In this document: positions 1 through 7,051 of the stretch, one piece after another
Layout: each line of letters starts with the position of its first letter
Numbering within the stretch: position 1 is the stretch's first letter
Assembly: GCF_002811245.1 (NCBI RefSeq)
Contig: NZ_NIVQ01000023.1
Location: 1 to 40,814 of the forward strand
Source of the DNA: Vibrio salilacus
GTDB taxonomy: Bacteria > Pseudomonadota > Gammaproteobacteria > Enterobacterales > Vibrionaceae
DNA length: 40,814 bases
Direction: 5' to 3'
Position numbers and translations under genes: made by a program
Notes under the pieces: model-generated
Told to the model about the DNA's origin: nothing
The model's database searches: none
The model's input: only the letters and a program-made list of their open reading frames with translations

Positions 1-55
1 AAGTGGATCAGTTTTCGATGATCGTTAGTGGATCAGTTTTGCATGATCGGTGACA
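1..55. mobile_element. Terminus of an IS21-family-like insertion sequence (partial)
   Basis: Two near-identical ~25-bp direct repeats, each beginning AGTGGATCAGTTTT, lie at 2-26 and 27-51 and are followed by TGACA ending at 55. Read from the other strand the end begins TGTCACCGATCATGC. Multiple short internal repeats and a TGT/ACA end are typical of IS21-family termini. The rest of the element is outside the window, so neither transposase genes nor a target duplication can be seen. Only 19 bp (56-74) separate this end from the first CRISPR repeat, so the insertion appears to have cut into the CRISPR leader or into an upstream spacer. The family assignment is from memory of end structure. Confidence 0.55.
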
Positions 56-74
56 GACTAACCAAACAGGTGAC

Positions 75-435
75 GTCGCGCCTCCCGCAGGCGCGTGGAT
101 TGAAACAAACCAGTAAGTGTGATGAATAGCGATATTCTGGTCGCGCCTCCCGCAGGCGCGTGGATTGAAACGAGCTATAAACCTATGCACTTGCATTGAG
201 AAAATGTCGCGCCTCCCGCAGGCGCGTGGATTGAAACCATTTTGGCACGACATCTGCCACCGCACGCTAAACGTCGCGCCTCCGCAGGCGCGTGGATTGA
301 AACAAGTATAAATTCGTCTTCCACATCATCGCCGTACGTCGCGCCTCCCGCAGGCGCGTGGATTGAAACCAGTAGCCCTCATCGTTATCAACACGCACAA
401 TATGTCGCGCCTCCCACAGGCGCGTGGATTGAAAC
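75..435 (+). CRISPR. Type I-C-style CRISPR array, six repeats and five spacers
   Basis: A 32-bp repeat begins GTCGCGCCTCCCGC and ends GCGTGGATTGAAAC. It occurs at 75-106, 140-171, 206-237, 273-303, 338-369 and 404-435. Spacers are 33, 34, 35, 34 and 34 bp. The fourth repeat lacks one C (31 bp) and the sixth has G to A in its loop; the others are identical. GCGCCT and AGGCGC inside the repeat form a hairpin, and the ATTGAAAC 3' end is the usual type I-C crRNA handle, which implies transcription from left to right. No cas gene lies within the window. The upstream side is cut by an IS-like end at 55, so the leader is missing or displaced. Any spacer after 435 is not closed by another I-C repeat. 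Confidence 0.95.
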
Positions 436-490
436 ATTTGATCCAATGAGACCGAGTATATTGGCGGCGTCGCTGCATCTTTAATTTGCT

Positions 491-566
491 GTTCACTGCC
501 GCACAGGCAGCTTAGAAAACGTATGTAGCCAGAGACTGAGCCACGCGCAGTTTACTGCGTACAGTG
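491..566 (+). CRISPR. Minimal type I-F-style CRISPR unit: one repeat, one spacer, one decayed repeat
   Basis: Bases 491-518 match the 28-bp type I-F repeat found in enterobacteria and vibrios: GTTCACTGCC, GCACAGGCAG, CTTAGAAA. About 31 bp later, at 550-566, GTTTACTGCGTACAGTG resembles the first half of the same repeat with one base missing and a few changes. This looks like a degenerate terminal repeat. The intervening 519-549 has the size of an I-F spacer (~32 bp). The unit lies 55 bp after the last I-C-style repeat and in the same orientation. No I-F cas genes are visible. It is either a relic or a mini-array that would need Cas6f/Cascade from elsewhere. Confidence 0.75.
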
Positions 567-571
567 TTGCG

Positions 572-730
572 CCTCCCGTATCTGAGATTCAACTGCACTT
601 ATTAGAAGTTAAAAGCCCAGTCCTGGATGATATTAAAAAGTCAGACTTCTTTGAGCACTTCAAAGGCAAGGTATATATCAGCCAGTATGAAGCAATGGCT
701 GATTTGGATAGTTCGATTTTTAATCGCTGA
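572..730 (+). pseudogene. C-terminal remnant of a SulP-family anion transporter (STAS domain end)
   Basis: An open frame of 52 codons ending at TGA 728-730 encodes a peptide with LHLLEVKSPVLD, then SDFFEH, then YISQYEAM. This resembles the end of the STAS domain of SulP sulfate/anion permeases, where LHL.EVKGPVMD is typical. There is no start codon and no membrane portion; upstream lies CRISPR repeat material. The gene therefore seems to have lost its first ~450-500 codons when the CRISPR/IS segment was placed here. The following gene is a sulfide:quinone-oxidoreductase-like protein, consistent with a former sulfur-related pair. Frame and stop are read directly; the family call is by recognition of the motif. 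Confidence 0.6.
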
Positions 731-813
731 TTTATTGCTACGCTATAAAGAGGATGAATAAAAATAAGTGATTGTACCACTTAGTAACTTGTGTATTTAT
801 AAAGGACCTATTT

Positions 814-2130
814 ATGCCAATTACACGTAGAACATTATTAAAGTCCGGCCTTGCTATTGGTGCTGTAGGCGCTGTTGGTGTCGGATATACTGAAGTTAGT
901 AAAATTGATACCAAAGCTAAAATTGTTATTGTTGGTGGTGGTGCCGGAGGAATTGGCATTGCTAACATGTTGTTACGCAAGCTTAATGGCGCGCAGATTA
1001 CGGTTATTGAGCCACGCGATTTCCATTGGTATCAGCCTGGACAAACATTACTTCTTGCTGGCTCTTATAATAGTAAAAATGATGTTGTTACTCCCTTAGA
1101 TCGTTATCTAGATAGCCAGATAAACTGGAAACGCGGCTCTGTGGTTGAATTTCAACCAGATATGAACGCAGTGATAATTGATGACGGTGAACAAGTCGCC
1201 TATGACTATTTGATTGTTTCTACTGGTATTGAGTTACGCTATGATCTTATTGAAGGAATGGACACTGGCTTAATAGGAAAAGATGGAATCGCTAGTATCT
1301 ATTACAGTCCAGAAGCCGGTCTAGCGAGTTATAAGCAGGCTCAGCAGTTTGTCGACAACCCTGGGAATGGTCAAGCGGTGTTTACCCGTCCAGTTGGTGC
1401 GATGAAATGCGCTGGTGCACCAATGAAAGCCATAAACTTAGTTGAATATTTTGCCGCTCAAAGTGGGCGAAGAAACGAATTTACCTTCAACTACTATACG
1501 TCAGAAAATAGTCTTTTTGCTGTTGAGGTGTTTAATAACAAATTAAAAGAAATTTGGAAAAAACGACAAATCGAACCGAATTATGATCAGGTGCTCACCG
1601 CTATTGATAGTAGTAATAAATCGGCCGTTTTTACTCAGTCAGATGGTTCAAGCCAGCGCATTAACTGGGATTTTATTCATGTAGTGCCGCCGATGACACC
1701 ACCAAAGGTTATTCGTGATTCCGCGCTAGCCGACAATAAAGATTTTCACGGATATTTGGATGTTGATAATTTCACCATGCAACATAACCATTACCCTAAT
1801 GTATTTGGTATTGGCGATTGTGTCGGTACGCCAATTGGTAAAACAGCGGCATCAGTTAAAACCCAACTTCCAGTAGTGGCGGAGAATTTATGTAGTTTAA
1901 TAAAAGGGCAGTCTTTAACCGCCAAATGGGATGGTTATACTTCTTGTCCAATGATTGTCGATGTCGGCCATGCAATGTTGTGGGAATTTAATTATGCTTT
2001 GCAACCGGTAACTGCACTACCCTTTGAAGTCGTTGATCCACTGGATGAAAGTGTGATTGCGTGGCATTTTGAAGAAACGCTTCTGAGGCCAGTTTATGAT
2101 GTGATGTTAAAAGGCTATACACCGATCTAG
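814..2130 (+). CDS. Tat-exported FAD-dependent sulfide:quinone oxidoreductase-like protein
   Basis: 438 residues. The start at 814 is preferred over an upstream in-frame codon because AAAGGA (801-806) sits at the right distance and the protein then begins with a Tat signal (TRRTLLKSG, residues 4-12, followed by a hydrophobic stretch). A Rossmann FAD motif GGGAGG is at residues 41-46. Cysteines in MKCAGAP (C199) and YTSCP (C378) match the conserved redox cysteines of sulfide:quinone oxidoreductases, and a second FAD-contact motif FGIGDC lies at 331-336. The family oxidises sulfide to sulfane sulfur and passes electrons to membrane quinone. Tat export suggests a periplasmic, membrane-facing location. 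It follows the SulP remnant by 83 bp. The substrate could also be another sulfur compound, since related flavocytochrome-like proteins exist. Confidence 0.8.
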   Translation: MPITRRTLLKSGLAIGAVGAVGVGYTEVSKIDTKAKIVIVGGGAGGIGIANMLLRKLNGAQITVIEPRDFHWYQPGQTLLLAGSYNSKNDVVTPLDRYLDSQINWKRGSVVEFQPDMNAVIIDDGEQVAYDYLIVSTGIELRYDLIEGMDTGLIGKDGIASIYYSPEAGLASYKQAQQFVDNPGNGQAVFTRPVGAMKCAGAPMKAINLVEYFAAQSGRRNEFTFNYYTSENSLFAVEVFNNKLKEIWKKRQIEPNYDQVLTAIDSSNKSAVFTQSDGSSQRINWDFIHVVPPMTPPKVIRDSALADNKDFHGYLDVDNFTMQHNHYPNVFGIGDCVGTPIGKTAASVKTQLPVVAENLCSLIKGQSLTAKWDGYTSCPMIVDVGHAMLWEFNYALQPVTALPFEVVDPLDESVIAWHFEETLLRPVYDVMLKGYTPI

Positions 2131-2382
2131 TCATCTTTAAATGATAGGTTGGGCTTTATGGATAGGTGCAATGGCAGAGGCTATATTCTTTTAGTGGTTC
2201 TGTTGTGTATAGTTCACGGATGTCATCTTACTGAGCTGTACCAGCAGGGCTGAACACTTCACTAATCGATTTGCCGATACAAAAATTTGTCCGCATTTTT
2301 CTAATTTAAGCGATTACTCTAAAATGGTTTTGGCTTTGTTGTACTGTTTTCAGTTAGTGGTTTTGTAACGAGGTCTAGATAC
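2131..2382. other. Intergenic stretch without a recognisable gene
   Basis: Between the SQR-like gene and the tRNA-Asn terminator there is no open frame with a ribosome binding site and no clear repeat. Confidence 0.5.
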
Positions 2383-2410
2383 AAAAAAGACGTCCTAGGA
2401 CGTCTTTTTT
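2383..2410 (-). terminator. Rho-independent terminator of the tRNA-Asn gene
   Basis: A 28-bp perfect palindrome with a GACGTCC/GGACGTC stem flanked by six A and six T. It lies 6 bp beyond the tRNA 3' end on the minus strand and could stop transcription from both sides. Confidence 0.85.
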
Positions 2411-2416
2411 GGAATT

Positions 2417-2492
2417 TGGCTCCCCCTGCAAGACTTGAACTTGCGACATACGGATTAACAGTCCGCCGTTCTACCGACTGAACTAAGGGGGA
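2417..2492 (-). tRNA. tRNA-Asn (anticodon GTT)
   Basis: Read on the minus strand the 76-nt sequence begins TCCCCCTTAGTTCAGTCGG, has the anticodon loop CTGTTAATC with GTT, the T-loop TTCAAGT, and ends GGGGGAGCCA with encoded CCA. The acceptor strands TCCCCCT and AGGGGGA pair fully. It decodes AAC/AAU. The T-stem uses GCAAG/CTTGC. It is followed by a strong terminator. Confidence 0.95.
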
Positions 2493-3027
2493 ATTGTTTT
2501 AGCGAGCGAATATTAGCTACCGAGTCGAATAGTGTCAATATTTTACCCAGCGATTTAATAAAAAAAAGCTTAAAAATTTGCTTTACTTTTCTGTAGCCCT
2601 TATCGCTAAAGGGCTAGATTTACTTATCCACCAAATTTGTGGATAAGTGTGTGCATTAAACTTGAGTATGTTGATCTTTGATTACTAAAAAGATTATGCA
2701 CAACTCAATAATCTATAACCTTAAGCTTTGTTATATAAGGATTTTCTGTTTTTATTTAATGTTTTTGTCACAACGAGAGTATCGGATAGAAAATGTCAAT
2801 ATCAGGTGAAAATAAAGATAAATGTGAATATCTTGTGGGTGATATTTAGGGGGAAGTTACTGGTAGGCTCTGACGAGGTTGAGCATGATATCAGGATTAA
2901 AGGGATTGATCTAGTTGTTCTATGTGCGTTGATGTAAAACAGAGATTAATTTTCCGTGAATGCTTGAGTCTGTATATCTATACAGTCACAATGAGCAATA
3001 AAGTGCAACATCAACAAGAGAAAAGAG
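2493..3027 (+). promoter_or_regulatory. uvrB upstream region with three DnaA-box-like sites and other dyads
   Basis: This 535-bp gap has no convincing gene. It holds a perfect inverted repeat, CTTATCCAC (2623-2631) and GTGGATAAG (2639-2647). Its right arm contains an exact DnaA box (TTATCCACA on the minus strand, 2638-2646) and its left arm a one-mismatch box (2624-2632). A third site, TTATGCACA, fits the DnaA consensus at 2694-2702. A hairpin TAGCCCTT/AAGGGCTA lies at 2594-2616 without a T-tract. The SOS operator is at 2970-2985. DnaA sites upstream of E. coli uvrB have been reported, so DnaA control here is plausible but inferred. Confidence 0.55.
2970..2985 (+). promoter_or_regulatory. LexA (SOS) operator upstream of uvrB
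   Basis: CTGTATATCTATACAG matches the gammaproteobacterial LexA box CTG-N10-CAG with a near-perfect dyad. It ends 42 bp before the uvrB start codon, the usual place for repression of the proximal promoter. uvrB is a classical SOS gene. Confidence 0.92.
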
Positions 3028-5058
3028 ATGGGTAAAGTTTTCGATTTGGTCTCAGACTATCAGCCTGCTGGCGATCAGCCGACGGCGATTAATCAATTGT
3101 CCGAAGGGCTTGATGCTGGTTTAGCGCATCAAACATTACTTGGTGTGACTGGGTCAGGAAAAACCTTCACACTCGCGAATGTCATCGCCAATGCTCAGCG
3201 TCCTGCAATCTTGTTGGCACCGAATAAAACCCTTGCAGCGCAGCTTTATGGAGAGATGAGGTCTTTCTTTCCGAATAATGCGGTTGAGTATTTTGTCTCT
3301 TACTACGATTACTATCAGCCAGAAGCGTACGTACCGACTACGGATACTTTTATCGAAAAAGACTCGTCAGTTAACGCTCACATTGAACAGATGCGCTTAT
3401 CTGCCACTAAAGCCTTATTAGAACGTAAAGATGCCATTATTGTTGCCTCAGTTTCAGCGATTTATGGTTTGGGTGATCCTGAATCGTATCTCAAAATGAT
3501 GTTGCACATTCGTCGCGGCGACATCATGAACCAACGGGATATTCTCAGGCGTTTGGCAGATCTGCAATATAGCCGTAATGATGTGGCGTTTGAGCGTGGT
3601 CAATTTCGCGTGCGCGGCGAAGTGATTGACATTTTTCCTGCTGAATCGGACCAGGACGCGGTTCGTATTGAAATGTTTGATGATGAAATAGATTGTATCA
3701 GTGTGTTTGATCCATTGACGGGAGTGGTTAACCAGCGTGATTTAGCTCGCTACACTATTTATCCTAAGACTCACTATGTGACACCCCGTGACAGAATGCT
3801 TGAGGCAATTGAGCATATTAAGATCGAACTTGAAGCGCGTAAAAAACACCTGCTGGATAATAACAAGCTATTAGAAGAACAACGTATTTCCCAGCGAACC
3901 CAGTTTGATATTGAAATGATGAATGAGCTCGGTTTCTGCTCTGGTATCGAAAACTACTCGCGTTATTTAAGTGGTCGTAATGAGGGCGAGCCGCCGCCAA
4001 CGCTGTTTGATTACCTGCCACATGATGGCTTGTTGATTATTGATGAGTCTCATGTGACAGTGCCGCAAATTGGCGCTATGTACAAAGGTGACCGCTCTCG
4101 CAAAGAGACCCTAGTTGAATTTGGTTTCCGTTTACCTTCAGCACTTGATAACCGACCACTGAAATTTGAAGAATTTGAATCACTTGCTCCGCAGACGATT
4201 TTTGTCTCGGCCACTCCGGGTAACTATGAGTTAGAAAAATCAGAAAATGATATCGCAGACCAAGTCGTGAGGCCAACAGGTCTCCTTGACCCGGAGTTAG
4301 AAGTTCGTCCGGTCGCGACTCAGGTGGATGACTTGTTATCTGAAATTCGCATTAGAGCGGTAAAAGATGAACGAGTGCTGGTGACGACATTAACCAAGCG
4401 TATGGCTGAGGATTTAACTGAATATCTCACCGAGCATGAGGTAAAAGTACGTTATCTGCACTCAGACATTGATACCGTCGAACGTGTTGAGATTATTCGT
4501 GATTTACGTTTAGGTGAATTTGATGTCTTGGTTGGGATCAACTTATTGCGCGAAGGACTCGATATGCCTGAAGTGTCGTTGGTTGCGATTCTTGATGCGG
4601 ATAAAGAAGGTTTCCTGCGTTCAGAACGCTCATTAATTCAGACCATTGGCCGCGCGGCGCGAAATGTGGAAGGTAAGGCGATTTTATATGGCGACCGGAT
4701 CACTAAGTCGATGGGGAAAGCCATCGATGAAACCAATCGACGCCGTCAAAAGCAGCAAGATCATAATGCCAAAATGGGCATTGAACCTCAGGCGCTGAAA
4801 CGAAACATAAAAGATATTATGGAGCTTGGCGACATCACTAAGGGTAAAAAACAGCGCACGAGCAAAGCGGTTCCTTTGTCTAAAGTGGCTGAACCTTCAC
4901 AAAGCTATGATGTTATGACGCCACAAGAGTTAGATAAAGAAATCCGTAAACTTGAAGCGCAAATGTATCAGCATGCTCAAGATCTCGAGTTTGAATTGGC
5001 GGCAGAAAAACGTGATCAAATTGACAAGCTACGTCAACAGTTTATCGCCAACAGTTAA
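3028..5058 (+). CDS. uvrB: Excinuclease ABC subunit B (nucleotide excision repair)
   Basis: 676 residues, close to the usual ~673. UvrB is the damage-verification helicase-like subunit that UvrA loads on DNA and that recruits UvrC. Walker A GVTGSGKT lies at ~39-46, the DNA-clamping beta-hairpin [10 protein letters not shown] at ~93-102, the DESH Walker B box at ~340, and helicase motifs including [10 protein letters not shown] and QTIGRAARN in the second RecA-like domain. The C-terminal UVR motif (~632-667, EIRKLEAQM...AAEKRDQI) binds UvrC. The ATG is preceded by AGAGAAAAGAG and by a LexA operator, so expression is DNA-damage inducible. The next genes are qrr1 (opposite strand) and luxO, as in other vibrios. 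Confidence 0.98.
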   Translation: MGKVFDLVSDYQPAGDQPTAINQLSEGLDAGLAHQTLLGVTGSGKTFTLANVIANAQRPAILLAPNKTLAAQLYGEMRSFFPNNAVEYFVSYYDYYQPEAYVPTTDTFIEKDSSVNAHIEQMRLSATKALLERKDAIIVASVSAIYGLGDPESYLKMMLHIRRGDIMNQRDILRRLADLQYSRNDVAFERGQFRVRGEVIDIFPAESDQDAVRIEMFDDEIDCISVFDPLTGVVNQRDLARYTIYPKTHYVTPRDRMLEAIEHIKIELEARKKHLLDNNKLLEEQRISQRTQFDIEMMNELGFCSGIENYSRYLSGRNEGEPPPTLFDYLPHDGLLIIDESHVTVPQIGAMYKGDRSRKETLVEFGFRLPSALDNRPLKFEEFESLAPQTIFVSATPGNYELEKSENDIADQVVRPTGLLDPELEVRPVATQVDDLLSEIRIRAVKDERVLVTTLTKRMAEDLTEYLTEHEVKVRYLHSDIDTVERVEIIRDLRLGEFDVLVGINLLREGLDMPEVSLVAILDADKEGFLRSERSLIQTIGRAARNVEGKAILYGDRITKSMGKAIDETNRRRQKQQDHNAKMGIEPQALKRNIKDIMELGDITKGKKQRTSKAVPLSKVAEPSQSYDVMTPQELDKEIRKLEAQMYQHAQDLEFELAAEKRDQIDKLRQQFIANS

Positions 5059-5071
5059 GCGTACCCCAGTC

Positions 5072-5166
5072 AAAAAAATAGCCAATAGCAAGGATTCTAT
5101 TGGCTGTTATTTGTGAATACGTTATTCACTAACAACGTCAGTTGGCTAGGTGACCCAGAAGGATCA
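5072..5166 (-). ncRNA. qrr1: Qrr1-type quorum-regulatory small RNA
   Basis: On the minus strand the ~95-nt RNA starts at ~5166 with a small 5' hairpin (TGATCC/GGGTCA). The highly conserved Qrr target-pairing core follows (CCTAGCCAACTGACG, then TTGTTAGTGAAT). It ends in a terminator hairpin AGCCAATAG/CTATTGGCT with seven T (5072-5105). Qrr RNAs act with Hfq to base-pair with mRNAs of the quorum-sensing master regulators; phospho-LuxO with sigma-54 activates them. A sigma-54 promoter and a LuxO site lie immediately upstream, and the position between uvrB and luxO is the known qrr1 locus of vibrios. The 5' end is inferred from the -12 element. Confidence 0.95.
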
Positions 5167-5176
5167 TGGTAAGAGC

Positions 5177-5192
5177 TGCATAGATTGTGCCA
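5177..5192 (-). promoter_or_regulatory. Sigma-54 promoter of qrr1
   Basis: On the minus strand TGGCAC-N5-ATGCA matches the -24/-12 consensus TGGCAC-N5-TTGCA with one mismatch. The -12 element lies 12 nt before the inferred qrr1 start at 5166. Confidence 0.9.
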
Positions 5193-5252
5193 GTTGCTAA
5201 GCGATAAAATGGCGATTTGATCAAGCTTAAAGCGACTTTTAGAATGAAACGT

Positions 5253-5265
5253 TTGCAAATTGCAA
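5253..5265. promoter_or_regulatory. LuxO binding site (enhancer) between qrr1 and luxO
   Basis: TTGCA-AAT-TGCAA is an exact match to the LuxO dyad TTGCA-N3-TGCAA. It is ~90 bp upstream of the qrr1 start and ~50 bp upstream of luxO, so phospho-LuxO here could both activate qrr1 and repress its own gene. Further TGCAA half-sites lie at ~5272-5277 and ~5299-5303. Confidence 0.8.
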
Positions 5266-5315
5266 AGCCTAATGCAATGATTTGTACATAATGCAAATTT
5301 AAATATGGCTAGGTT

Positions 5316-6710
5316 ATGCAACAAGTGTTATCTGATCAGAAAGCAAGATATTTGCTGATGGTAGAAGATACAGCGTCGGTCGCGGCACTGTATCGCTCTT
5401 ATCTTACTCCGCTGCAAATTGATATCAATATTGTCGGCACGGGTCGTGATGCGATTGAAAGCCTCAATTTTCGTACCCCGGATCTGATCTTACTCGATTT
5501 ACGTCTACCGGATATGACGGGGATGGATGTGCTTCACGCGGTGAAAGCGAAGAATCCTGATGTGCCAGTGATCTTTATGACGGCGCACGGTTCGATTGAC
5601 ACGGCGGTTGAAGCGATGCGTCATGGCGCACAAGACTTTCTTATCAAACCATGTGAAGCGGACCGTCTTCGCGTTACCGTTAACAACGCCCTGCGCAAAG
5701 CCAACAAACTCAAAAATGATGCGAGCAGTTCTGGTAGTCAAGGTTATCAAGGCTTTATCGGCAGCAGTCAAACAATGCAAGCAGTTTACCGTACGATTGA
5801 CTCAGCCGCGAGTAGTAAAGCAAGTATCTTCATTACTGGTGAGAGTGGTACGGGTAAAGAGGTATGTGCGGAAGCCATTCATGCCACGAGTAAGCGCAGA
5901 GACAAGCCATTTATTGCCATTAACTGTGCAGCGATCCCGAAAGATTTGATCGAGAGTGAGCTGTTTGGTCACGTCAAAGGTGCTTTCACTGGCGCAGCAA
6001 CAGACCGACAAGGGGCCGCTGAACTGGCGGATGGCGGAACGCTGTTCCTTGATGAACTGTGTGAAATGGATCTTGATCTGCAAACCAAGCTATTGCGTTT
6101 TATTCAAACGGGCACCTTCCAAAAAGTCGGCTCATCTAAGATGAAGAGTGTCGATGTTCGTTTCGTTTGTGCTACCAATCGCGATCCGTGGAAAGAAGTT
6201 GAAGAGGGGCGTTTCCGTGAAGATTTATACTATCGTCTCTACGTGATTCCATTGCATTTGCCTCCTTTGAGAGAAAGAGGAGAAGACATCATTGAGATTG
6301 CGTATTCTCTGCTTGGTTATATGTCTAAAGAAGAAGGCAAAGATTTTGTGCGCCTCGCTCCTGAAGTGGTAGAGAGATTTTCTCGCTACGAATGGCCGGG
6401 CAATGTGCGCCAATTGCAAAACGTGCTGCGTAACGTCGTGGTGCTCAATAATGGTCGAGAAATTACCTTAGACATGTTGCCGCCACCACTCAATCAATCT
6501 ACAAAAAGTGAGATTAGAGTACCGCTTGGCGTCGATAATGATGTTGTGTCAGTTCAAGATATTTTCCCGTTGTGGTTAACCGAGAAAAACGCGATTGAGC
6601 AAGCGATAAAAGCGTGCGATGGCAATATTCCTAAGGCTGCTGGATACCTTGATGTTAGTCCTTCGACACTGTACCGTAAACTGCAATCATGGAATGTAAA
6701 GGAAGCATAA
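5316..6710 (+). CDS. luxO: LuxO, sigma-54-dependent quorum-sensing response regulator
   Basis: 464 residues. The receiver domain (~11-125) contains the phospho-acceptor D61 in LILLDLRLP; starting at ATG 5316 gives the D61 numbering known from V. cholerae. The AAA+ domain (~145-380) has Walker A GESGTGKE, the sigma-54 contact loop GAFTGA, and FLDEL. A Fis-type helix-turn-helix is at the C terminus ([17 protein letters not shown]). At low cell density LuxU phosphorylates LuxO, which activates qrr transcription. It is preceded by a LuxO site, so autoregulation is likely. luxU follows after 2 bp, which makes one operon. Nothing appears missing. Confidence 0.98.
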   Translation: MQQVLSDQKARYLLMVEDTASVAALYRSYLTPLQIDINIVGTGRDAIESLNFRTPDLILLDLRLPDMTGMDVLHAVKAKNPDVPVIFMTAHGSIDTAVEAMRHGAQDFLIKPCEADRLRVTVNNALRKANKLKNDASSSGSQGYQGFIGSSQTMQAVYRTIDSAASSKASIFITGESGTGKEVCAEAIHATSKRRDKPFIAINCAAIPKDLIESELFGHVKGAFTGAATDRQGAAELADGGTLFLDELCEMDLDLQTKLLRFIQTGTFQKVGSSKMKSVDVRFVCATNRDPWKEVEEGRFREDLYYRLYVIPLHLPPLRERGEDIIEIAYSLLGYMSKEEGKDFVRLAPEVVERFSRYEWPGNVRQLQNVLRNVVVLNNGREITLDMLPPPLNQSTKSEIRVPLGVDNDVVSVQDIFPLWLTEKNAIEQAIKACDGNIPKAAGYLDVSPSTLYRKLQSWNVKEA

Positions 6711-6712
6711 AC

Positions 6713-7051
6713 GTGGATTTATTACAACAGGCCAAACTAGACCGATTAGCCAATGAAATTGGTCAAGAAAACGTGCCAGTATTATTGGAGATTTTTCTGG
6801 GTGAACTGAGTCACTACATCGCTACTTTGTCACAACTCGATTCTCAGCAGCAAGACAGCTATCTTCAAGAGATCAGCCATGCCCTGAAAAGCAGCGCTGC
6901 CAGCTTTGGCGCCGAGGCACTGCGTACCTTTTCGGTTGAACTCGATGCAAGAGCGAAAGCGGGGGATGCATTAGCTTCTGAAGACGATAAACAGCAAATG
7001 TTATCTCTGCTCAAACAAACTGAACAGAGATACAAACAGTTACTCGACTAA
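6713..7051 (+). CDS. luxU: LuxU, quorum-sensing phosphorelay (HPt) protein
   Basis: 112 residues from a GTG start at 6713, chosen because AAAGGA (6698-6703) lies 9 nt upstream and the length then fits the ~114-residue family. An in-frame ATG at 6689 would overlap luxO. The HPt phospho-site is H56 in ISHALKSSAASFGA. LuxU takes phosphate from the sensor kinases and passes it to LuxO. It starts 2 bp after luxO, and its last 12 bp overlap the end of the convergent yvcK gene. Confidence 0.95.
   Translation: MDLLQQAKLDRLANEIGQENVPVLLEIFLGELSHYIATLSQLDSQQQDSYLQEISHALKSSAASFGAEALRTFSVELDARAKAGDALASEDDKQQMLSLLKQTEQRYKQLLD

Noticed and set aside
8..265. Minus-strand open frame with repeated NPRACGRRD peptides
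   Set aside because: Same CRISPR repeats read on the other strand; not a gene.
242..484. Plus-strand open frame of 80 codons with repeated GAWIET peptides
   Set aside because: It is a translation of the CRISPR repeats; the peptide repeats follow the DNA repeats and there is no ribosome binding site.
772..813. Upstream start for the SQR-like gene
   Set aside because: No binding site for it, and it would put 14 residues before the Tat signal.
2417..2492. tRNA-Asn as the attachment site of a second island covering the CRISPR region
   Set aside because: No duplicated tRNA 3' fragment and no integrase were found on the left side, so nothing links it to an insertion.
2728..2937. 69-codon frame between tRNA-Asn and uvrB
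   Set aside because: No ATG, no ribosome binding site and no recognisable protein; it lies in the AT-rich uvrB regulatory region.
5596..5949. 117-codon plus-strand frame inside luxO
   Set aside because: Out-of-frame shadow of luxO with basic, low-complexity composition.
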